Source of the DNA: Cryptomeria japonica
Lineage: Eukaryota > Streptophyta > Pinopsida > Cupressales > Cupressaceae
Assembly (NCBI RefSeq): GCF_030272615.1
Contig: NC_081414.1
Coordinates: 770,169,653-770,233,652 of the forward strand
Reading direction: 5' to 3'
Length of the DNA: 64,000 nt
Shown: positions 56,352-64,000 of the stretch, one piece after another
Layout of the letters: each line of letters starts with the position of its first letter
How positions within the stretch are numbered: position 1 is the stretch's first letter
The notes under the pieces: generated by a model
Seen by the model: only the letters and a program-made list of their open reading frames with translations
What the model was told of the DNA's origin: nothing
Database searches by the model: none
Made by a program: the position numbers and the translations under genes

Positions 56352-58371
56352 CTTGGTTAACTAGCAAGTGTTTACACTCTTGTCTAATCTCTTTTTCAAA
56401 CAATTAGTAACGAAGAATAATGTGGTTAATTTGAAGCTTATTGTTGAATAGTTGTTTCCTTTTCCCTTCAACAAGTGAGTATTAAATTTATTTCCAAAGT
56501 ATAATTATTTGATAATTTAAATTCTATTTCAAGCAATTTAGTACCTTTGAAGTATTAGGATTCACATTTAAAGTAGTGTTATCATTTGTAGATGAAATTT
56601 GTATTACTTCATGTGGAAAATTAATTGGGATTATTATTAATTACTTTTCACTTGAAACAAGTAGGTGTTAAAATTCATTTCCAAATTCTTGCTATTCAAT
56701 CATTTAATTTTCTTTTGAGCAAATCAATACTAGGATTCATACTTATTGTATAATGGTTTGTCCAAAATAATTATATCTTGCAAGTAATTCAAATCATTTT
56801 CATAAGTAATCTTTGAAAGTATCATGGTTTCCAAGCAATTAGTAATTTCATGTATTTAGTTAAAGTTTTTGAATTTTTAATTATCATAACTTTCCTTAGG
56901 AGAAAATACTATTCCAAGTAGTTGATTTGTTTATGTTCCTTTCAATTACGTAAAATTCATAGTTTACTTTTTAAATTTAAGCGATAATTCCTTGTATATA
57001 ATAGTTTCTTTTTCATAATTGTATTAGTATATTGCTTCTTTTAAGATTCATGAATTCAAAGTTAAATTCCTAGTTAGATAACTAAACAAGAGGAGTTGAA
57101 ACCAAAAATTAGCAGCGTTCGGTATCTATGGTGCCTTTGGGTCACACTTACGGGTAATGCCATCATGTTGAACTACTACACTTAACACCTAATAAACCTG
57201 CAATAACGGCATTTGTGGCATTGTCCCTCTAAATCATCGAGGAGAAATAAGGGTCATTTGGAAGTTAAAATACAAGGGGTGGGTACTCCCCCTTGGATCG
57301 ATAATCTAAAAAGATTATTTTTTAATGAATTTACTTCCAATCAGTTGAACTTTAGATAACCCCATTAGGGTTTGGATGTGTGTGAAGATCTTGAAAATTT
57401 ATTTTATCTTGATGATTTCAATGGATAATAATAGATTAAGGGTGACATATTTAATAAGAAATAGGACTTAGTTGTTTAGGCCACAAGCAAAAGGCCATCT
57501 TGAGCCTTTTGTTTTCTATAAAGCTACCATCGTGGGTAGCAACCGTAGAGAAACTATCTGGGACATTGACCCTAGAAAGGGTTGCGTACCCACCAAATAA
57601 TTTACATTAAACCATAGTTAGAAACCTGAACTACATACTTTACACCTTGATCTCGTGCCGAAATGGGTATGTAGGTAGTCTAGGGATGGAGTTGTCCCTT
57701 GTACTCAAGTGTTCGGGGATGGGGTTGGGATTTGGTTATGGGTGAGTAGTTGGTTCTTGAAGATCCTTGGTCTATTAATCAAATGGTGCAAATAATAATT
57801 GAAATGTTAAAATTAATTCAATACATACTCAAAAGGAATCCCGTATGGATTCTCCTGACTTCCCGAGGCTTTAGGCCGAATTCCAAGGCGGAACTCAAGC
57901 TTGTTTATGTAATTATTTTTAATACTCCTAAGGATGGAAACCTCAGTGCACTCCTAGTAGGGGAGTGTAGTCTTTAGAGAGTGGCTTAGGACCGGGATGG
58001 TCCTGATGAGTCTAAAGTCTCTGGCCAGAGCATATCCTATTCTTATGAATAGATGCCTACCCTGTTTAGGTAGATGCCTATCCCAGATTGGATAGATGAA
58101 ACCTCATGTCTTGTATTGACAGATGCCTAAACCATATGGTTAGATGCCTAACCCATATGGTTAGATGCCTAGTCCCGTATGGATAGATGCCTAACCCGTA
58201 TGGTTAGATGCCCATCCCGGTTGGATGGATGCCTATCTCATTTGGATAGATGTACCTGAGTATGCGATTGAATAAAAAATAAATAAGAATAAGTAAGAAT
58301 AAAAAAATGATAATTTTATTTAAAAAAAAAAATCGGTTGAATTTTTGGAAAAGGTTAAGTGGGTTATTACA
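56352..58371 (+). repeat. 3' LTR of element D, part 3
   Basis: Starts with the duplicated CTTGG, then matches about 26613-28625 through to the GGGTTATTACA end. It includes the conserved GC-balanced core and the hairpin array. Confidence 0.9.
58037..58249 (+). repeat. Hairpin array near the end of D's 3' LTR
   Basis: Homologous to 28288-28500. Most stems are kept. One unit reads TGTC-ttgtat-TGACA where the 5' LTR has TATCC-cgtat-GGATA: the inner A-T pair has become G-C on both arms. Another reads CCATCC-cggt-TGGATGG, restoring a pair that is imperfect in the 5' copy. Confidence 0.75.
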
Positions 58372-58698
58372 TTTGTGACATGACTTAGCCATCTCGCATG
58401 GATTCTATACGTGTAGTGGTTGTATCGGGCATTAACAAGTCAATCCTTTGGTACAATGACAACCACACTTGTAACAATTGGTATCAGAGCTTGGTCACAG
58501 GTTCAAACCCCTCCCTTTTATTTGGGGGGCGATTGTTGCAAAAGTGTGTGCCCTTGATCTCCTTGTGTTGTGCAGTGCAACACTCGGGTTTGTGACATAT
58601 CTTAACGGCTTCCTATAGATTCTATAAGTCTATTGGTTGTATCAAGCATTAACAGGTTGATCTTTTGGTGAAACAACAACCACACTTGTAATATTATC

Positions 58699-60240
58699 AT
58701 GCTAGACAAATATAGTTTTATATTGATAAAGAGTAAAAATTATTATGTATACAAAATTCAATTAGTAGATAACAAATACCAATAAGTTTATTTAATTAAA
58801 AATATAAATATGAGAATGTATATAACATGTATTCATACAAGGTATACATATATGTTATACATTATATATGCGTATACGTTCTCAATGTGTTTCAACTAGT
58901 ATTATTATTTTTTAGTTGTAAAAAAAAAAAGATTTATGAGTGTTTTCTCTATGTTTCAATCTCATTCCCTTGACATGAATAACTATAACTGATTTCACTA
59001 TGTTTCAGGTTCCTATGAAAATGACATTCAAATGGCTCGATTAACTCCTATATTTTAATTAAAGATAACGATAAGAAGTTTTCTTGTTTTACTATTCATT
59101 CTTTGCTATTGCATAATTCACTATTATTTAGTTTTTGTTTCATATGAAAATGATTGTTTTTGTTCAAGTTATATTTCTAAAACAATATAACAACAAAGTA
59201 AGATTCAAAATTAATTGCCCTATCTATTTGAATCAAAAGAAACAATATTGTAACCTATTCATCTAGTTTGATATACACTAGTAAAGGCTACCTCTTATCT
59301 CTTCAATTTCCTTTGAATGAATTATAACTTTGAATCAAAACTTCAAAAAGATCTACTTTGAACCACACTAGTATGCACACTTTTCTATGAAGGTTCTATA
59401 ATGGTGATGTGCTTCGTATTGTGAATCCATTTATACAAATGATCCCTATGATGCAAGCTCATAAATGATTATTGTTTTTGCAATACTAAATGGCATGCAA
59501 TCTTTTATGATGATAAATTATATGTGAGATTCTATGATGATAGTGGAAGCTTCAATGATACTAAAATGTTAATGCAAGCTACTCTATAATGCTTGAATGG
59601 TAGTGTGAGCACCAACTACTTATGTTTTCTATGAAAAATATTATGTTATGCTTTTGAGTCCTCTCTGTTATATTTGACTCTTGGCACTATGTTTTTTTAA
59701 ATCAATAATAATGGTCCTTCTATTTTTAGTGGTTTTCTACATAATGTATCTACATTCCATTTTGGTAGATGACCCCATTATGGGGTCATGTGTCACTCCA
59801 TCTCTCTCTTTTCTAATGAAATATATTTGTAGGCCATTTAATTAGTCTCTTTTCATAAAATACCTTGGATATAATGGTTGAAAATTTTAAATGGATGACT
59901 CTCTTATTATCAGAAAATTTTTCCTATGTTGTAATAGCTATCTAACTTCATGATTCTGCAAAAAGTTTTTTGAAATATAAAATGGCGTGTCCTTACTTAA
60001 GAAATGGATTTTAATTTTATAGTGGTAAGCATTTGTACCTTTCACATTGGTTACATTTCTTTTTTCTATGTATATCAACTTACTAGCCATGGCAATATGG
60101 TTAACTTGGTAGTGCTTACTTTGTTGCTAGTTTGTGACTTAATAGATTAAAATTACATTCGATATGAATTAACATATGCAACAAATAACATTAATCCAAC
60201 ATTTAAATATAACCAACTTCTTAATGTAATATTTTTTTCA
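58699..60240. other. AT-rich sequence without recognisable genes
   Basis: This begins after the TRIM's right flank and is probably the older host sequence that also borders the TRIM at the left. I see no open frame of interest, element end or repeat. Confidence 0.5.
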
Positions 60241-62400
60241 TATAATATGTGTAAAGGGGAAAATTTGATTTGGCAATTTGCAACATAGAAGGAAAAATCA
60301 CCAAATCAATTTTCTCTTTTTGGGGGGAGGAATTCCTTTACATTCAAAAGAGCAGAGGAATCCACTAGATTCAGTCACAAATTAGATAAGGACTGAATAC
60401 TAAGTGGATTGATTGATTATGATGTGTTTTCCCCTCTTCTATTAGTTGAAATGCTGATTTAGGGTAAAGTGTTGAGATTGAAGACAAAACTAAGAAAATA
60501 ATGAGCTACAGGTTTGGGATTTTGTCATGCACCTAGATCTGAGTAATATAAGATAATTCAGATCTGCACTGCGAAAATGCCCCCCAAAAGTAGGGACCGT
60601 GGTGCAGAAACATGGTCCTTCATATTTTTCGCGCATAGAAAAAAAGGGAAATAGGTTGGGAATAGGGGCTTGCTTTAGGTCAAACGTCGGTTTTGGAATT
60701 AACCATGAAATTGAAATGACTAAAAGGAAAGAATCTCCTTTTGAGGGAGATGTTGAATTATGACTAAAAATTGAATGATTATACCTCCTTGTGAATTTTT
60801 TCTTGCCTCGTCATGGAATTAGGGTTTCATGAAATGGGATGTAGATCTCCACTTCAATGCTTGAATCTTGACTTTATTGTTTCTCCAAGGTTTGAAGGAA
60901 GATTGAAGATGCTCAGTTGCTCTTGAATGCTTGAATTCTTGATCTCTTATGTGCTTGAATGCTTCTCAATTGTTGTGTTTGGATGTGATTTAGTTTCAAA
61001 TGAGAGGGAAAATCCTATTTATATACTTGCCCATTGAGAAAACTGATTAATTTTTTGACATGAGTCGACACAAAGATGGAAATCTCACTCAAATTTTGAA
61101 ATGTGAAAAGGGTTTAAAGGGCCCAATTTAGGGAGGACCATGGCATCATTCCCTAGTCCTGGTGAGGACCAAGGTGGTACGCCCTGGTCCTGCCCTATTT
61201 TGGGTTAGGAACAAGGTGCCAATCAAGTTTTTTGATGTTTGCGATGCACATCAGCATAATCAGGTCTTCAATAAGGCTAGGGCACACAAACACTAAGGTG
61301 AAGACCCAAATGTAGTTAAAATTGCAAGGGGTGAAATTTTAGGAAACTATATTTAGCCCCCACTTTAGTAAGAGTATGAAGTCAATCATACTCTTTGTAA
61401 ATTACAAAGGAACTCACTATGAAATAATTTGATCGAGTCATCAAGGAGGAAAGATACACCAAGCCCCTAGTGGGCTTTAGGATCTTACAACTTCAATGAC
61501 AAGGTCAAAGGGGAGTTCATGAGAGAGAAAGAGAGAACCATGACTACAACTAGTAAGGTTCTCTTAATATGAGTCATGAAAATAAAAATACCAAAAATTA
61601 TAAAGGAAAAACTAAGTAACTTTAAGTATCAAGATATGTAAGAGAGAGAATCATTGAGCAAAGTGTATGCCCCCATGTTAAAGCAATTGTGCACACTTTG
61701 TCCAGAGCAATTACTTTAAGGTAGGATGCACCCAAAAAGACAAGCACATTGTCACAATAATTTATCCCCCAAGAGAGCACAAATCAAAGGATAATGATCA
61801 TAAAGACAAAGCACGGGGTGGTTTCTCTTAACTCTAGGGTCAGTATTCTTTCTAGGATAACTCATAGATATCATGTATATATATGCATAGAATTGTCCTC
61901 ATCCCCCAAAGAAAGGAAACCACCATGGAAGAAAGGAACACATGTGCCTTTTGAGTCAACATGGGAGAGACCAAAAGAGATCTCAACGCTTTGTATCATC
62001 CTCATGTAGACAACATTAGGGACAACAAATAGAAGAATGGAGCTTGAGAAATACAAGAAGGTCACAAACAAGAAAGAAAGGAGAGAGGGAGAGAATCTAC
62101 AGTGCTAATGAAGATAATCAAGCATGTCATCTACGCGCCCCCCCCCCCCCCCTATCTTTGTCACCATTGTTTTAGGAAGGTGGACAACATGTAAGAGGAG
62201 TGACATCAAGCACGATAGATGGAGCTATAACAAGTTCCAAACAAGGACAATGCTCTAAGCATGGATCACTTTGTTCATTACTAGGAGCTAGGATTAATGC
62301 TTTTGAAAATTGTTTAGATAAATCATTGTCAACATCAACATATTCATATTCATCATCAGAAATATTAGGGTCAACATTTTCATCATTAGAAACATTCTCA
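60241..62400 (-). other. Probable 3' end and LTR of a minus-strand gypsy remnant
   Basis: A purine-tract-like complement, TTAGCCCCCACTTT, lies at 61353-61366. The sequence left of it, with a TTAGGGTTTCATG phrase and GGTCC/GGACC-rich blocks (about 60590 and 61140-61210), could be its LTR. To the right lies non-coding DNA leading to the gag-protease remnant. A 15-base C run is at 62138-62152. I could not find the second LTR or a target duplication, so the boundaries are guesses. Confidence 0.3.
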
Positions 62401-62401
62401 C

Positions 62402-64000
62402 CTATTTCTTCATCAAGATTAATAAAAATAGGAGCTCTAATAGGAATAGAACTTGAACCATCATTTTTCTTCTTGGAGAATTAGGTTGAACATCTTGGTT
62501 AGGAGAAGGTTGAGAAAATGGAATTATATCAACAATTGGTGTCTTGGGAGAAGAAATGGTTTGGTAATAAAGTTGACGAGCTCTATCATGATGTCTCTGT
62601 TGGCGTTCTCTCACACAATGGTTTCATTTGGTTTTAGCTGAAGGTTGTAAAGGTTTAGGTTCATCAGGTATAGGCTTGTTTTCTTCTTTTAAGGAAGGAT
62701 GAATAGGAGGAGGTCTTATAGATTGAACAATAAGAGAGGTCAGTCATTTCCATTTGTAATATGTAGGAGGTGGAACCGTGCCATATAAAGGATGAATGGG
62801 AGGTGTAGGAAGGAGAATAGGTCTAGCACCAGGTCCAGCATGAGGAGGAGGAATAGGTTGACACTTGGGAGGAAGATTATTTCTATCCTTGGGAGGAAGA
62901 ATGGACTCATCCATAGCAAAACGAATAGATTCCTCTTTGGGAAGAAGATTATTTCTTTCCTTAGGGGGAAGCGTAATCTTATCCTCAAGAAGTGGTATAT
63001 AATCATCAAGAGGAATGCTAAGTGTTAGATTTCTAGGTTTACTCAATGACAAAATCATCTCATTTTTCCATTTTTGATATAATATAAAGAGAGCATCACT
63101 TCTAGGTTGAAGAGGTTGTAATTGTTTGGACCAAAAAAATCAAGACAAACATCTCTATCCATCACCATAGGTTGATATATGATATTATTAACAGTTATGA
63201 TTTTATCATTATAAGGAAATTTCAAACACTTATGAATAGTCGAAGCAATCGCTCCAAGCATGTCCGAACTTCACATGAAATTGATCAGATTTAGGAATGA
63301 TAGAAAAATTAACATCTAATAATTTAGTGCTAACGTTAGTAGAAAGTATGATAGAACTAATAGAAGGACAAGAGAAGCCATAAAAAAATCTAATTACCAC
63401 ATAGTATCATCATATATTATTTTATTCAATTGAAAAGTATAAATAAATTCTTCAGTTATCACATTAACCATGCAATTTGGATCAATAAGCATTCCTCGAG
63501 AAGGTGTGCCTTTGATTTTCAGTTACATATAATGGGCTATCACATGCTTTAATAGTCTCACTAGGATCAAATGTAATGCACAAGTCGTTAGGAGTTTCAT
63601 TTTTGTCAGCAAGGCTCACCACATTATTAAATTCAAGGCCAACATCATTGGGAGAGAAGGCAAGATGATTGGTCTCAATCACATTAGTGGAATGGGAAGA
63701 TAAAGGGTCAATGAAAAATTGAAGGTTTTAATTAGGAGGAGCTACTAATTTGTTTCCTTTGTCATTCACACTATCCATAGATATGATATTGTTATCAATC
63801 AAGTCTTGAATCTTACTTCTCAAAGAATAATACTTTTCAGTGTCATGGCCGAGTTGACGATAGTATTGGAAAAAGGATTTGAATCAAAGTAAGGTGAAGA
63901 TGTCTTAGATGGATCAATTGGTTTGATAGAGGGAAGTTTCAACACATTCCTTTGTAACAATTGAGACATAGTACTATGCAAAGATTCATTAAGAGGAGTG
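62402..64000 (-). pseudogene. Decayed gypsy gag-protease, extends past window
   Basis: Reading from the right edge leftward, a zinc-knuckle-like block QYYRQLGHDTEKYYSLRSKI then QDLIDNN (about 63870-63790) has Tyr where the two Cys are expected, consistent with TGT to TAT changes. Next comes a protease-like stretch RGMLIDPNCMVNVITEEF near 63490-63440 and, further on, the LGAIASTIHKCLKFPYNDK block (63190-63261), which in plant gypsy proteases follows the LLG motif. A Pro-rich, Lys/Arg/Glu-rich linker (62744-63058) repeats LPPKERNN and LPPKDRNN. Several stops and shifts break the frame. Polymerase is not seen to the left, so it is probably deleted. Confidence 0.6.

Larger units (their letters stand above)
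23336..58371 (+). mobile_element. Giant-LTR element D, host of E, F and G
   Basis: Ends are TGTCATAACCC and GGGTTATTACA, and the flanking duplication TTTGT (23331-23335 and 58372-58376) is perfect. The 5' LTR is 23336-28625 (5290 bp). The 3' LTR is in three parts, 30003-32398, 37349-38216 and 56357-58371, summing to about 5279 bp. The internal region is only 28626-30002 (1377 bp): a primer site, a ruined gag and a purine tract, with no pol. The element is non-autonomous and resembles a large retrotransposon derivative, except that the LTRs hold most of its length. Without insertions it would be about 12 kb. Confidence 0.9.
23276..58693 (+). mobile_element. TRIM, second copy, complete but split by element D
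   Basis: The 5' LTR is 23276-23335 plus 58377-58476 (160 bp after removing the duplicated TTTGT). The primer site TGGTATCAGAGC is at 58479-58490. The internal region is 57 bp with purine tract TGGGGGGCGAT (58523-58533), and the 3' LTR is 58534-58693 (160 bp). Inner LTR ends read TGTT...AACA; the outer ends have decayed to TATT and AATA. Flanks are TTATT (23271-23275) and TTATC (58694-58698), a four-of-five target duplication. Only the split ends belong to the TRIM; 23336-58371 is element D plus its duplicated TTTGT. Confidence 0.85.

Noticed and set aside
59750-60000. Possible host gene exon
   Set aside because: No open frame beyond about 40 codons, no splice-site pattern and no recognisable protein similarity.
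62138-62152. C15 run as a regulatory i-motif/G-quadruplex
   Set aside because: A single homopolymer of uncertain length, prone to sequencing error, without supporting context.

Overview
This window is plant nuclear DNA made almost entirely of LTR retrotransposons. Size, AT-rich composition, nesting depth, initiator-Met primer sites and a plant mobile domain point to a seed plant with a large, TE-rich genome; a gymnosperm is plausible but not proven. I see no host protein gene, tRNA, rRNA or CRISPR array. Nearly all coding sequence is decayed gag/pol.

Layout. (1) 1-1397: end of a plus-oriented LTR. (2) 1398-3330: minus-strand Copia fragment H, with a gag carrying three zinc knuckles, its primer site and its 5' LTR. 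(3) 3331-15627: two minus-strand Copia gag-pol bodies, A and B, which appear to share the middle LTR (LTR-A-LTR-B-LTR). (4) 16284-21914: complete minus-strand Copia element C, with GATAC target-site duplications and an internal deletion that removed the end of gag and the protease. (5) 22013-23335, continued at 58372-58693: a tandem duplication of about 0.8 kb carrying a TRIM, a 377-bp miniature retrotransposon with 160-bp LTRs. (6) 23336-58371: element D, inserted in the second TRIM (TSD TTTGT), with LTRs of about 5.29 kb around only 1.38 kb of internal sequence. Its 3' LTR is split by solo LTR E (32399-37343, itself split by solo LTR F, TSD CTAGA) and by Ty3/gypsy element G (38217-56351, TSD CTTGG). 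(7) 58699-64000: AT-rich sequence, then a decayed minus-strand gypsy gag-protease running off the window.

The most interesting object is G. It is a Tat-type Ty3/gypsy element with two RNase H domains and a G-patch-like linker. After pol it carries, on the opposite strand, a roughly 630-codon reading frame with the diagnostic motifs of the plant mobile domain. Upstream of gag-pol lie two arrays of the core AGCGCAT repeated every 21 bp. Upstream of the antisense mobile-domain frame lies a third array of the same core, in the same orientation relative to that frame. Both divergently placed transcription units therefore have the same phased leader repeat.

A second theme is arrays of tiny hairpins in several LTR families (D, E, F and the LTR at the window start). 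Stems differ from unit to unit but stay paired, while loops and linkers are constant, which looks like compensatory change.

Most broken codons in G look like C-to-T changes at CG or CAG sites, as expected for methylated, silenced transposons. The LTR divergence of G is too low to explain that many stops, so it may have been defective before its last insertion.
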